Positions 22,999 to 36,296 are shown, numbered from the stretch's first letter. The stretch: 64,000 nucleotides of DNA from Formicarius rufipectus (GCA_013399695.1 VXAU01003159.1:310001-374000), one strand, 5' to 3'. Notes: generated from the letters alone by a model not told the origin. Program-made: numbers and translations.

Positions 22999-23065
22999 CT
23001 CGGCACTCCGGCGGGCCGGGCAGGGCTCTCCGCGCCCGCTGCAGCCGCCGCGCTCCTTAAGAAGC
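22999..23065 (-). other. FAM237A: Predicted FAM237A non-coding first exon
   Basis: Ends at the donor CCGAG|GTAAGG (GT at 22998-22997), the best - strand donor in the CpG island. The 5' limit is a guess placed about 25-30 bases after the TAAAAA box at 23088-23093. Joined to the acceptor at 21803 it adds no upstream ATG. RNA evidence would be needed. Confidence 0.4.
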
Positions 23066-23090
23066 CGGAGCGGGCAGCCCCGCTTAGTTT

Positions 23091-23098
23091 TTACGTCA
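23091..23098 (-). promoter_or_regulatory. FAM237A: CRE-like site TGACGTAA
   Basis: A one-base variant of the palindromic cAMP response element TGACGTCA, in the CpG island. The overlapping TAAAAA on the same strand could act as a weak TATA box. Such sites are common in neuropeptide promoters. Motif match only. Confidence 0.45.
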
Positions 23099-24000
23099 GG
23101 GCTCGGGAGCAGCCCCCACCCCCGGGGCCCGGCTGCTGCTGCAGGGCACCTGAAGCACCCTCCTCCTCTGTGCGGAGCTGCCCCTGCTGCAAGCGTGCTC
23201 TGCTTCTCTGCCCTGCCCGTTTTCCTGTGCTTGCGGACCCCGGCCCGCCCGGGGGCAGCCTGGGAGCTGCGCTGCCTCTTGCCGAGGGGAAGCTGCGCGC
23301 AGAGGGGTGGAGGAGTCACAGACGGGGCAAAGCTGCAAGTCCTTCCCTTGCCCCCTCTCCTACTAGTGCTGCATCGAGGGAGGCACGAGGGGAAAAGTAG
23401 AAAGCAAGTCCCTACCTTGGAGTTCAAGTTGTCCAGACCTAGCTCAGCCTTCAGGTATCTTGTTTTATGTGCTTAGCTGTCGGAGGACAGGAGTCTGTGG
23501 CACAACTAGAGCTATTTCCTGGCTAGGGCTCAGCCCGTGCAACAGCAGGTCCAGCTCTCCCGGGAGATGAAGCAGAGACCCAAAGAGCAGAGTCACAGAA
23601 GAATGCCGGTAAAGGCATGGATTGCAGAAGTGGGGCTGAGCTGCTCACTGCAGCTCAATTTACACAGTTTTACCTAAAGAAGAGCTACCCTGGAGAACTT
23701 GCACACAAAAGAGGACCCTGGCAACGTTTTCCCTTGCAAGAACAATGATATAGACTAATATTATTGCATTTTCTCTCTGTGAGGTTCTGCACTGGAGCCT
23801 CTCACCTTTGTCACCTCTTTGTAGCTGCTGAAAACCCTCTATATGAATTGGAGAAATGGGATAAGCTAGTAGGGAAGTTGAAAGGAAGGCATTGGTGAAA
23901 GGGCTGTCTCCTGGTACATCCAGCCCAGAGACGAAAGCCTAAGTACAACTCTACAAGTGACAGCTCTACCTATGGTCACTGCGCCTGCTGTAGCCCCCCG

Positions 24001-24018
24001 NNNNNNNNNNNNNNNNNN
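24001..24018. other. Assembly gap (18 N)
   Basis: A run of 18 N flanked by C runs (CCCCCCG before, CCCCC after). The flanks suggest a C-rich stretch that did not resolve. A single N also occurs at 33551. Confidence 0.99.
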
Positions 24019-24907
24019 CCCCCAACATACATAAAACATACAACCTGAAGAATTGGAGCTCTGAGACCAGGTTAATAACCAGTGCTGGGCATAACTTCCT
24101 TAACACTAACTACTTGAAGCAATAGGGCAAGACCACTCTTTTTTCCTAACTCTGTAGTTCATAAGCTAAACCATGTAGTACTCTGCTGCCTGTCTGAAGC
24201 CAGTGCAGCTACACCAGTTCATACCAGCAGGGCAGCAATCCATTTGTTTTTCCAAGACTCACTGGCACTTCCTTTCAGTCTTTGCACTGGGAACCTTAAT
24301 CCCTTCTCCAGGTAGCACCTGTGCTCTAGTAGCACCAGGCTTATCTTTGTTGAACTTGGTTTAAACACTGGTTTCTTTGTTGTTATCAATACCTTTATAA
24401 TTTGAATTCTTTCTGTGCGTCAAGTCCATGTAAATGGAGAAGCATCTTCGTTTCCTAACCCCTGATCTTGTGGCATACCTATGACTAATAAACACTGATT
24501 TTCTTTTCTCCTGGTGCTTTATCTCCTCGATAAGCAATTCCTGTGAAAGGTGTAATTTGTGTCAGTAATGCTACTGTTTAGCAAAAGTGAAAAACCTTTC
24601 TGGGGATGAGAGAACATCTGTCTAGAACCCCTGTAAATTGTTATTTTGTTGGACTTTGGCAAAGTTGCAAATGTTCCATTTATTTATCTGGAAGTGTGGG
24701 GTTGGGAATGGGGGACCGTTGACCATCAATTGCTGAAATTGTCCAGGATGAACTGAAGAGTGCAATGCCTTGCAAGGGACCCTTGTAACATGGTGAGGGC
24801 CTCTTGTAGATAGGGACTCCAATGTTTCTTCTCTGTGATATTGAATACAAGCTATTCCAGTAGAATTCTTCTGGGCTCTAGGGCTGCAATGATCCTTAAA
24901 AATCAGC

Positions 24908-24970
24908 TTTTTGTTTGTTTGTTTGGTTGGTTTTGTTTGTTTGTTTTTGTTTGTTTGTTGTGTTTTTTTT
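24908..24970. repeat. (TTTG)n-like low-complexity tract
   Basis: Irregular TTTG/TTGG repeats followed by a T run, about 60 bp. Simple sequence. Confidence 0.95.
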
Positions 24971-26014
24971 AAAAAGACTGTGCTGTAGGAGCTGATTCTG
25001 GGTTCTGTAAGTAACCAGCATTCTTCTCCCAGCCTCTGTGTTTAGGGGCTGAACAGGACAAGGGACCGAAAGAAAGTGTGCCTGTAATGCAAAGGTGTTG
25101 TGACGTAACCTAAAGACGGCTTATGGGTAGAAAAGCCCCTGAGTAGCTTGTGTTTGTGGATGACATGTCTGCAGGAGGCCAGACCAGAGCAGGACTAAGA
25201 TGCCATAGGAGTGGGTTTTGCTGATATTTCTGGGTCTGTGGTATGTTGTGCTAAGAACTCTGCCCTGTGTTGTTAAGGGAAGAGCTAAATGCTGCAACTG
25301 GAAAGGAAAAGGCAAAATGTTTCTTCTGAGTTGACAGATTTCTGTCAATCTACAACATTTGTGGATTCATTGTTAAGAAGTGAGTTTATTTAATTGAGTC
25401 CTTTCTGAAGTGTGCTTTATCTGGTTTTTGGATCAAGAACAACATTGGTTTAATTCCACTCAGAATCCTGGTAGACCCAAGGGTGCTGAACCAGGAGCTC
25501 TCACAGAAATGAGAGCTGCTGCTCAAGGGAAATACTGCTACAGATAAATACCCAGCTCCACAAATACTTCTTGAGTCTATGGCACTGTGTTCCCACTGAA
25601 CCAGAGCACTCATATTCTATTTCTGGGAAAGAAGTTTTTGATAATTAGATTGATCACCTCAACCTCCTAGTGAAGAAGAAACATAGAAGGATTGGTCATT
25701 TCATTCAGTTCCACATAGTCTCCTTCAGTAAAGCTTTCTGTGCCCTTTTTAGGCTATCAGTAATTGCTCTTTCATTGCAGTGCATGATATATTCCCCTGG
25801 CAGCCAGTGTTCACATCTTCAGCAGATCTTATCAACCCACTTATATATATCTTCTAAAGTTAATTCACATAGGCTGTAGATCATATCCAGTGTCATTTGT
25901 AGAAGGATATTTTTTTTTAATCAAGAAAAGTTGATTCTTTAACTCATGGATGAGGCAGAGATTTCAGATCATGTAACACTACAGAGAGAATGCTATTCCA
26001 ATCAGAAAATCATA

Positions 26015-26029
26015 ATATATATATATATA
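26015..26029. repeat. (AT)n microsatellite
   Basis: About seven AT units in AT-rich intergenic DNA. Confidence 0.9.
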
Positions 26030-27374
26030 AAACAAGTTAGAACAATCAGCTTATAGGAATAGGGGATGAGAAGTGATGAAAGTAGGAGGCCATTTCACTG
26101 GTATTTTTATTTTGAATAGAACAAAGGCATAAACAACTATGTGCACAAGTTTGTTTTGCTGAATCAGGTTCCAAATTATTCAAGCTTCATGTGAAACCTG
26201 GCTAAGTGACAGCAAAGGCAAAACTTATGATTCTCAGACAGGGGGAAACTCAAGGGTCTGTTAATTTTTAAATTCATAGTACATGGCAGAGACTTGTTGT
26301 TTTTTTTTCTTCAAATCCACAAAGGCTAAATGTAGAATCCTACTTTCATTTATACCTTTTCCAACTCTATTTTAAGTAGGAGATTAAACTGTCTTTAAAA
26401 CTGGCTCCCTGATGAATATAATTAAGAGCTTCTTGGAAATGAAGTTATATACTTGATCCAAGTCTGTGGATTTTTTTTAATTCTATTTAGAGAGATTTCA
26501 GTCAAGACTCTCAGTGGACTCAGTGAAGGACAGTGAAGGTTTCTTGTTGCTAGACTTGTTTGAGAAATACCTGGTTTGTTTGTTTGTTGGTTGTTTTTTT
26601 TAAAAAAAAGGAAAAACTTCGCTAATGAATCATATAGGATAGTGAAGAGTCTGTATCCTATTAGCAGGAGACCGATGTTTTGTATATGGAAGGAAGGGCA
26701 GAATTGAACAAGCTCTTCACCAAACCATTTGATCACACCCATAGTCCCATTCAGGATGGCTTGTGTAACTTTTGAGAAATAATCTATATCCAAGTACTAG
26801 TATCTAAATATGGTCTTTTAAACTTTGATGTCAAGTTATCTAACTTTTTTTTTTCTGGTGGATTGAATCTGCACTCACAAAGTGTTTGACCCCATATGGC
26901 TCTAAACAATCCTCTGGATCTATTCTCTGTTGAAAATCACTGAATGTGATGCAACATTTAATTGGTTCTAACTGGTGGAGAGAGGTTATTACTTAAACAC
27001 CGAATTCTTCAGTGCTATATGCTGTTGCTGATGACCTGAAGTGTCTCCATGGAGCTAGCAGACAAGACACGGGATAGGCAGGAGACCAGTGTACTTCTGT
27101 GCCAGTAGCTGGAACCTTAGACACTGGCATGTCTCTGCCCTGTGCCTGAGAAGTGACCTTGAGATCCTGATGACTTATGCAAGCTTTGTGGTGGTCTGCT
27201 TCTGCTGTTGTTCTCTGTTGGGACATACTTCTGAGCTTGGTTGGATTTTGAGTTTGAGAAGTGTTGATGAAAACAGTCCTCTGAAAGTCTGCAGTTCAAA
27301 CTTCTGCTTGCAGCAGGTCTGTTACCAACACTAGATCAAGTTGGTTGTGACTGGACCCCTGGTGTAATGTTTTT

Positions 27375-27670
27375 CTTCTACTGTCTAGCTTGTGTTTCCT
27401 AATTTGTGACTATTGGCTCTTGTATGATTCTGTGAAGAAGAATTTTGCTCTGTTATCTTTGTAGCTATTTGAAGGGAATCTACAGGCACTATAGGTCATC
27501 CCTTAGCCCTCTCTTTACCAGGCCAAATAATCCAAGTCACCTCAGCCTGAATTCATGAGGTAGCATGAGACCATCTTGATTGCTGTATGTTACTTTGGCT
27601 CTGTGGGAACATATAACACCACTGTTGTCAAGGGGCTTCAGTATCTCACCCACAGAGCCTGGTAGTCACC
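27375..27670 (-). mobile_element. Old diverged CR1 fragment
   Basis: Degenerate but collinear with antisense CR1. It contains AGGTCATCCCTTAGCC…TCTTTACCAGGCC (CR1: AGGTCxCCxCTCAGCC…TTCTCCAGGCT), then CCTCAGCCTG, CATCTTGATTGCTG and CTCTGTGGGA. No active domain is left. Confidence 0.7.
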
Positions 27671-30010
27671 TAATAATAATAAACTCTGACTTGTCACCTT
27701 CTTTGGCTAAACCATAGCCAGTTATAAGTTGCAATATTCAAGTATTTCTTTCCTGCTGCATGTGCTACACCTGGCATTCTCCTTGCTTGTAGCTTTAAAA
27801 GACAATGTTTCCATTACTGTTAAGTTCTACCTTTAAACCTTTCTAGAATTGCAAATTCCTGATTGATTTCTAGACCATTTGAATGCATAGATTTTTGTGA
27901 CACTGAAGTTTAGAATGCAACTTGAGTCAGGAGCAATTGTTTGTGGAAAAACCACTGGGTTTTTCCAGTTGCTACTGATGTTTGCTTGCATATTCAGAGA
28001 AATATGGGTGCAGATCCTCACTATGAGCTGGTGATGCAGTTAGTATTTTATACAAGAAAACCATGCCAAAGTTAGGTTTTACAGGATTTGTAGTTCTTGA
28101 TATCTTCTCAATAATGCTGATGTTAGGTAAATATTTATGTGACATGCAAGCCATGCAGTGTGTTTTGTTTCATTCCCTGTTTGCAATCAAATGAGTTGTA
28201 TTCCTCTCTTGCTTTCCTGCTTGTTTGGCAGATCTCTAGATCTCAGCACTTAGAGGTTTAATTCTTACTGCTAGATCATCTTATTTCAACATTGTGTAGG
28301 GACTTTGTTTATTAGGGCCTTTTGCATCACTTATGTATTTTGGCCTTAATGTAAATGGGTCCAGTGTGGATTCTCTGGCCCTTACAGGCTTCTGCTTTCA
28401 CCAGGTTCAAGGAACTGCAACTCCTTATTAGAAGAGATCTATCTTTGCTTAGTTATGTATTTCCCTCTCTTTCCCTGTCTACTAGCTATTGCACATGAGC
28501 AATTCTGTCAGCAGGACCATGTTTGGAGTGTTTTCCCATGAGTAAACTTAGGTGACATTTGTCAGAAGTTTTAAGTGGCTTCATTGGTGACGCTTATTTG
28601 TGAAGGAGGTAACACTTCTTGTGGCAAATATATTTAACAAAAGCTTTGAAAAAATGTGGAGCAGGTATTTTTACAAGTGCAAGCTAAGCAGTGTTGGTTA
28701 GAAAACTAATATGTTTTTGAAAATGTAATTTGGTGACACATGACACTGTAAATGCAATTGACCTTTGTAAAGAATATGGTCAGATTTCTAGTTAGACTAA
28801 AACATTCCAAGAAAATAATAAAAAAAGCCCCAAACTGATTAATACAGTACATTAAAAGTTAACTGTTCCTGTGGGCAGGTTGCCTCACATTAACCATGCT
28901 GTTAAAGATCTTTTGATTAATTTTAACAGTATCCTGGATGTTTTATACACACAATTATTATTTCTTGGGTTAAGGGATTCATTGCTACTTGATTGCTAGA
29001 CTGGTATCTCCATATTCCAGAATGAAGTCATGGTTCTTCCCTATTCAGCCCTTCTCCTTCCTCATGTACTCACAGGCAACAGAGAAACCCTTCTCACCTT
29101 CAGGGACACCAGGCAGAAAGGAGAGTCCCTGGATATATCACAATTAAGAGTGGTTCAGTGAACCATGTTTTCATAGAACTACCATTAGTATCTAAGAAAG
29201 CATGACTATTATGGGATCAACATCTTCCAGGGTGTTACAGACAAATCTTTTGGGGAAGAAAAACACTTTCACAGTGTGCTCTTTCCCGAAGGTGAGTAGG
29301 ATTGCAGTGTGTTGTCTCCTACCTTTCCTTGTTCTGAGGGTGTTTTTCCTGAAACTGTCAGGAGAAAAAGATGTTTGAGCATGACTGCCTCAGGGCAGCT
29401 CCTGTGCCATGCCAGGGGCCAGCCAGGTAAGTGTGCCAGTCCTGCGACTGTCACACTGCCCCACAGCACAAACACTCCCCTGGCAACCGCAGCCAAAGCT
29501 CGACGCTGGGAACCTGTGTGTTCAAACTCAAAGCTGTTTGGGGAAAATAAGAAATTGGAATGAGGACAGGCAAATTATTAGGGCCAAAAAATAGGTCACA
29601 GGAGATTCTGGGGAGTAATGAGAATACTGTCTCCTGTAAAAGGGATGGATGTGTGGGATCTTTGAGCAGGTAACCAACAAAACCCATTCTCAGGCAGTCC
29701 AGCAAACAATCTACTTTACTGGATGTTCTGGCTTAGGGTTGCTTGGCACTTGTGAAGTACTTGCATGTCTAAACCACCGATGTGATGCCTTGTACATACA
29801 CTAATGACACTGCTGCTGTCAGAGGAAAATGGTTTTTCTGTGCAAGATCTGTCATGCATAATTTATTGGCAGAGAAACCTGCCACCTTGAATGGATTTTC
29901 AGCGTGAAGTAATGTAAGCTCTGTCATTTAGTATACTTAGATGAGACAAACCCATATGTTTTCAGTGGGGAAGTGTGACAGAGGCACATAGTTTGTTGAG
30001 GGTTTTAATT

Positions 30011-30055
30011 AAAAACAAACAAACAAAACAACAAAAAATCCAAACCAACCCAAAC
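30011..30055. repeat. A-rich tract grading to CCAAACC
   Basis: AAAAACAAACAAACAAAACA followed by ATCCAAACCAACCCAAAC. One of several similar A-to-CAAAC tracts in the window. Confidence 0.9.
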
Positions 30056-32453
30056 TCCTTCATTTTTATTTATTTTTCAATAACTCGGACCACTCAGTCT
30101 TTGAAACTCCCTTTCTTATTTCACAAATGTACCCTTTGAAACCTGTTCTGAAAAGGGTTGCTACAAAGTTGATACTAGAATGGAAATTTTATGTAGTAAG
30201 TTTCTTATATAGGAGCTTCTCGAAAGACTGTACTTTAACTAGGTCCTTTCCTATTATTAATTAGGCATGGCTAAAAAGCTGGATATTCCACAAAGATCTT
30301 AATTTTTTTGAATACTTGTGTGTGGAGGTTGTCTCAAATTTATCAGCCAACCAGGTCTGCCTAAAACCAGAGCTCCCTGGGCTGGGTGCTATAGGTCACC
30401 TTAGAGTAAGGCAGTTCCTGTCCTAGACGTCTTATGTTTGAAGTGAAAAATGCCCAGTCAAATCAGAGGAAAGAAAACTGAAGCAAAAATAAAACAAGAC
30501 TTGAATATTGTACCTACCTGTCCAGCACTCTGATCTAAAAGCATGTGGACAGGATTCTGCTGTGTAAGGGAATTGTTTCTTTCTTCTTTCTTTCTGCCAG
30601 TGAGGCAGTTTTCAATTGTGAGTTCAGGGCTTCCCTGCTACACAACAGAGAACTTTAAATCTTTAATTTCCTGAAGCTTTTCAGTGAATGCTGGAGGACA
30701 CTATAATAGTTCTAGTTTCTTGGAACTGCCTTCTCATTGCACAGAAATCCTAGTCAAGTATGCGTTGTCTGTAAGCTGTTATTGTTACCAATTGTTAACA
30801 ATATCTGTAAGAGTAACTTCATAATGGAGTAAATCTTGCAATAGCAACAGAGTTCAGAGAGGCCTGGAAGGAAATAGGGGGTGAAATGACCGACTCCAAA
30901 GCAAAAAGGCTTGTTGTGCACTTTGCATCCATCCGAGTTCATTGTTGTGCCACCCTTAGAGCAGGGCATGTTGACAGAGGAAAAGGTCTGTGGAGGAAAT
31001 GGATGGTCAGAGTATGTCAAATGCCAACGTACATGTATTAATGGAACATGGGGGTTTAGACTGTTGTCCTTGCGTTTTAAAAGTAACTTGAGCCTTCTTT
31101 TTGACAACACTGATTGAGAATGCTTAACATGACCAGGAGCACTGCCACAGCATGAGCTGTGCAGCCATTCTCTAATTATGTAGTTATTAGTGTGTTTTGG
31201 AGCAAATCAGACTGCTATAACTTGGGTTTTGGGAAGAGATCTTGTTAGGGAGATAACCATCTCGATTTACATTAAGCTGAAGAGATGAGTGGAAGCACAA
31301 CTTTGTGTAACTGCACTAAGGCTGGAATTCAGGCTTTGCCAGTGTGAAGTTTGGTGGAGCTTTGTGTCCACCATGCTGCTGCCACACAGCTCAGCACACT
31401 GACCAGGGGCGTGTTGTGCCAGTGTGATCTGGGTACTTCCTTCAGCTTGACAGCACAACTACCGTTACCTTTGTGCAAGTGTCCTTGGACACTGTGCTGT
31501 GTAAAAGCTCCAGGGTCCCAAAAAAATCAGTTGGTGCTGCTGGGAGGGGAAGAGGAGTTATTTCATTAAGAAAATGCCTCTGCTGTTACAAGTACAGTGA
31601 ATTGTTTGGTTGTCCTGCAGCTCTATAAGGCATCCAGGTGCCCCATCACCTGGATTAGACAATAGGGGTAGATCTGTTGAGGTTTCTGCAATACTAAATA
31701 CCCCTTTCTTCAAACAGTAAAGATTTTACAAACTGATTAAGTGTTTCACTGTGCTGTGAATCCATACATGTGTTGAAGAATCCTGAATTAATAAGCTCAG
31801 TGCTTATTCTATTTTAAGGCAAATTGTTGAATTTATATCTTGGATCTATAGTGTGAGGGTAACATGCATAAGGATAATGATTCTTGTTTCCAATATGCGC
31901 CAAATACTTTCAAAGGAATCAAATGGGGAAACTGGGTGCTGTCAGTTGTTAGCCCAGTGCTGACTGCAATTTGTGTAGAAGCAAGTTTAGCACGTCTGTC
32001 TTGAAGGTACCAGTTAAAAATTTCTCTTAAAGCTTGGGCAAATAGCACTAGGTTTGAGGTATTTAGGCACATTTCTTTCTTGAGAATAAACTGGTTGCCA
32101 TTTAACTGGAGATAGAAAACCTGCCAAAAGTACTGTTTGCTTGTGTCATTATTTGGCTGGACACTTCCCGGGTTAGGCTGCAGAGAAGCAGTGTGTGTTT
32201 AGGTGTGGGGACACTTACTTTCTGCAGAGGAGACAAAGCAGATGTTATAAACCACAGTGTGTCACCAGTGTGCAGTGTGAGGAGTGTGTAATGCTCGTGG
32301 CCTGGGCACCAGTTAAAACCTAGTTTTAATAAACTATCAACTTCTTGGTGTAGTGCAGGTGAAAACATATTGCTTCAGTCTCTACAGCAAATTCAAAGCC
32401 TTTAACAGTTGGTCTGATTGCTGAGGGTATATGTGAATGTATGAGATGGATTT

Positions 32454-32474
32454 TGTGTGTATATATATATATTT
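32454..32474. repeat. (TG)n(TA)n microsatellite
   Basis: GTGTGT followed by about six TA units. Confidence 0.9.
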
Positions 32475-35400
32475 ATCTTAGAACTGGACTTGGACCAGGA
32501 GATTTGTTTGGTTTCTGCCTTTCCACAGGTCAGTGTCATGTAACAATGTGTATCCTGAAGAGGACAAAATCCTGGGTCAGTGCTAGAGACTAAACCCAGC
32601 CTTTGCTGGGGTACTACTGGGAGAGAGAGAGGCACTAGTTAGGTCTGTGCTGTTTCCCCTGGGGTTGTATGAGGGATGCTGGGCACAGCTTCATCCTGCA
32701 TGCAAAAGCAGGCAAAAAATATTTAGTTCCTTCATGCTTTGAGTTACCACCTTTGGGGAAACTCTTATACCGGCACAGAAAGTGCCACACTAAAGTGTGG
32801 CCTGTTACATTATTAGTGGTGAAGATGAGGGATGTCTTTTGACTGAGGACAAAACCAAGATCTTTTAAAAGAAACTTTTAACAAGAATAAATCAACTGAC
32901 AAATTAGAGCATTTCAGAATTATGCTGCCCTCAGCAGTCAGTGGTTGTTCAGTAACAACACCTTAAGTGGATGTTGCTGGTCTGAGGTGAAGTCCTTGTA
33001 CTTATCTAAGGGTCCTGTGTCCTCTTGTGTTACACACTCCCACTAAATAATTTATTCAACAAACCTACAAAAATGTGCTTGCAGGAGCATCACTACTACT
33101 AAAATTCCTATTTACCTTTTTTTTTTTCTTTAAACTTTCTAAGAGCACTTAAGCAGTCTGTGTCGTATTACTGATAGATGATTCATGTTAAATTAACTTC
33201 TCAGCTCTCATGGGGAGGAATCTATAATAAGTGCACTATGAACAGAAGAACTCTTATTTTAAGGAATGACTGTCTATTCTAATTATAGCCAAAACATTGC
33301 ATGTTTATACTGAGTTTATAGAAAAGTCTTATATTCAAGTGACAGGAAATAAAAATGGATGATAGTGGATCCATTAATGAGAGTGCTCCCTTGCTCTATA
33401 GTTCTAAATGAGAAACATGCTTTCAATATGTAACCTTGGGAAATACCAAAACAAAAGTGCGTTTTGTTTCCCTGTCAGGAGTGGGAGAAAGCAAAACAAT
33501 ATCACTTGTTATCTGGTAATTGTGACATGTATGCTTTTAGTTTTCCCAGGNCAGTAATCAGTTGAAATGATGACCACATGATCCGGTTATAAGATGTAAT
33601 TATTTTAAATATACTTTGAAGACCTCATTATAGACTTCTTGGTATTATGAAATTCAGATTTTTGAGGTGCAAAAGGCTTCCCTTAACTTCCAGAAACATC
33701 CAGGTCTTATTCAACTCTGTGGATCCAGTACCTGGGGCTGTAGCAGGCCCAGCACGCCCTGGCTGCCAGTTCCATGCACGTAAGAAAGTCTGTGTGCAGT
33801 GTCCCTTCACAATGTCCCAGAACCTCACACAGCTTTAGAGGTCTTGGGTAAAGGAAAACTCCAGTCAGTTTGCACTACTACAAAGGTGATGATTCCCTGA
33901 GCACAGAGATTAAAGAAAACAAATATGGGGGTGGGAGGAAATTATTGAAAATTAAAAACTACTCCATTCCATGTTCATGACATTTTTAATACTCATCTTG
34001 CTAAGATGCAGAACAAGGACTATTGAATTTCCATTCGTTAGCAGCCAACAGGTTATGAATGAGTATTAACTTCAAACAAAAACTTGATTTATAACAACAT
34101 CAAGTTGTGCACTTAAAAAAATAATTACAAATAATTTTTAAAAGGAAGAGTAACAGAGGAAGCAGTAATGAATATAAAACATGACTGATTAGGCTTAAAA
34201 CATAGCTTCAAGTATTCTATGGCATTTCGTCAGATATTTGTCTCATCTGTTTGTGCAATACCCATCTTTGCATAGTAGAGAAAAACTGGTTAAACTCCAG
34301 CCTTAAGTAATCTGTTTCCTTGAACATGCACCTATACAGCTGTTAATTTGCCTAGCAGACTTCTCTTCTAGGAATATCAGATCAAATCAGTAAGATCATG
34401 CAGCATACTGGAATGAGCTATACAGTTACGACAGTTTCTTGTCCAGCTGAGTAGGTAAATAGAGGCAGAGTCAACCTGGTCTTCTTTTGATGACACTTTG
34501 TGATGAGCAAATCGACACTAAATGGATATGCACTTCCCAAAGCACAGCAGAGGTGGGATGTAGAAAATCAACACCTATCAAACCCAGTTTTTTAATTATC
34601 TACTACCATGGGAAACACACCAGCCTGTACCTACTCTGAGCTGTGTTGTCACTAGTGTTGAGTTACACACAGGGCAGAAAGTAAATGCGTTCTTCCAAAT
34701 ACACACAAGGGCTGATGAGTGGAGCACAAATTCAGTCAAGAAATTGTAATTCGTATGAAACGGCTGGTGTAAATAAAAATGTTACTCCAGCACTGAACAT
34801 ATGTACATAGTAGTTGGGGACCACTGTGGTCTGATTTAAAACATCACATCACACACTAACAATGTTGTTTGTGAAATGCTTCTTCAAGGTTTATTACACA
34901 GGTAGTTTATGTATATCTAGTTGACTTAATTTTTGGTAACCATTGGTGCTTCTGTTGTGGGCTATGCTAGATTTGGAAGCAGAACACTAACAAAGCATTT
35001 TTAGACAGCCATAATGCAACTGCAAATATTTTTGGTTTGCCATCAAAGGACTGTCACTAATTTAGTTCTGCTTGAAACTGGGGAGGAATTTTTCAGAATA
35101 AGATCTGTAATTCATATTCATGTCAACTACCTGTGTGTAGCACCTTTAACTCATAATGTAGTAAGTGCTAATGTGATTATGTTAAAGCTGATTAAAAATA
35201 TTTAATAATAACTATCAAGCAAAACAATATAGTGTAGCTCTCTTGTGAGACTGCTGAATTGAATGTTATTGTAGTAAGAAAAATAACGGATGTTTTCAAA
35301 GTACCAGGAAATCTGCAGCATTTTTGTAATGGTTTGGCTCTTAAAGCTAACTTGGAAAATGGATTTCCACTGAACAAATACGGAGTCAGTAGTGTAACTG

Positions 35401-36011
35401 GGCTTCTGTTGCTACTAATATCCAACATTCAAATCAAATCCAAAATTACAAAAGTCTCTAATTCTGATTGTCAGACACAGCGATTAAATTTTCAGGTCAC
35501 TTACCAAATTACTTTTTAAGTCAAGATGAAAAGTATGAGCCAGACTGTACAGCTCCATACTTTTAGGGAGGCCTAAACTAGAGATCTTCCCATACTTTTC
35601 CCAAGGCAGATGCAGCCAGCCTAGCCTGGTTCCCAGGGGCATGGCACTGCTGCCCAGGACTTCTCTGCAAGACTCTGTTTGTACACAAGGTCTATCTAAA
35701 AATAATTCCAACACACAAACCCTGAAGTTATATGGGATTTTGTACATGTTGTGATGGTAACTGGCTATCAGTAGCCAAGGGTCAAAGTATTAATCTTGCA
35801 TTAAACTTTGAAAAGTGAGATGCATCAAAGAGATACATACAGGGAGCAAGTTAGAAATGTCAGTCACCTTTGCACATTGCTTTGAGTGGATGGGCAGAAG
35901 GCAAGAGAAGAACAACTCATTCCAAGTTTTTACCATTTTGTGAGTACTTTTAAGGCTTATTTAAGTTTTTATTTTACAGGATCTAGACAGGAGAAAAACT
36001 AGCTATATTTT

Positions 36012-36041
36012 TAAAAAAAAAAGAAAAAAAAAAACCAAACC
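36012..36041. repeat. A-rich tract ending CCAAACCAG
   Basis: About 20 A interrupted by one G, then CCAAACCAG. Simple sequence of the same kind as at 36297-36345 and 41941-41970. Confidence 0.9.
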
Positions 36042-36296
36042 AGCTTGGCACTTCTGTGATTAGCTTGAGAGGGTGTTACTTTTACTATATTATGGAAAAG
36101 TCTGTATAATAGCCAAAAAAAGTAATCCAGGCTTATAGTCAATACATAGATATGCATTTACACATTTTAATTGTTTTTGGTTTCAAGCATACAAACTTTA
36201 GATCACATCTGTTTGGTGTCAGAACTCCCTGCATCTGCATGCTATTGTCTGCCTTTTTTGAGCAAGCCCAGAACATCTGCTGTACAACATGCTACA

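Larger units (their letters stand above)
22855..23400. promoter_or_regulatory. FAM237A: CpG island, likely FAM237A promoter
   Basis: The only clearly GC-rich, CpG-dense segment of the window, with flanks falling back to AT-rich sequence. It lies about 1.1 kb upstream of the FAM237A main exon on the - strand. It contains a CRE-like TGACGTAA (23091-23098) with an A-rich TAAAAA box overlapping its downstream edge, and a strong - strand donor at 22998. Long open frames across it on both strands follow from high GC and show no homology I recognise. Confidence 0.7.
23401..27374. other. Intergenic, FAM237A-ADAM23, left part
   Basis: Upstream flank of FAM237A. It holds the assembly gap, a T/G-rich tract at 24908-24970 and an (AT)n run at 26015-26029. 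I recognise no exon on either strand. Confidence 0.5.
27671..34889. other. Intergenic, FAM237A-ADAM23, right part
   Basis: I recognise no exons or families here. It has an A/C-rich tract at 30011-30055 and a (TG)(TA) microsatellite at 32454-32474. The right end may overlap the ADAM23 3' UTR, depending on which poly(A) site is used. Confidence 0.5.

Noticed and set aside
22906..23427. Long open frames (up to 164 codons) on both strands across 22.9-23.4 kb
   Set aside because: They coincide with the CpG island, where stop codons are rare in all frames. The products are Pro/Ala/Arg-rich without domains.
29269..29705. Cluster of short open frames with a consensus-like + strand donor (CCAG|GTAAGTG) near 29427
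   Set aside because: No acceptor-bounded coding piece or conserved product could be linked to the donor. It is probably a chance match.
33628..33838. Open frames on both strands in a GC-richer patch near 33.7 kb, possibly an old repeat
   Set aside because: I could not match it to CR1 or any other family I know. A repeat-library search would be needed.
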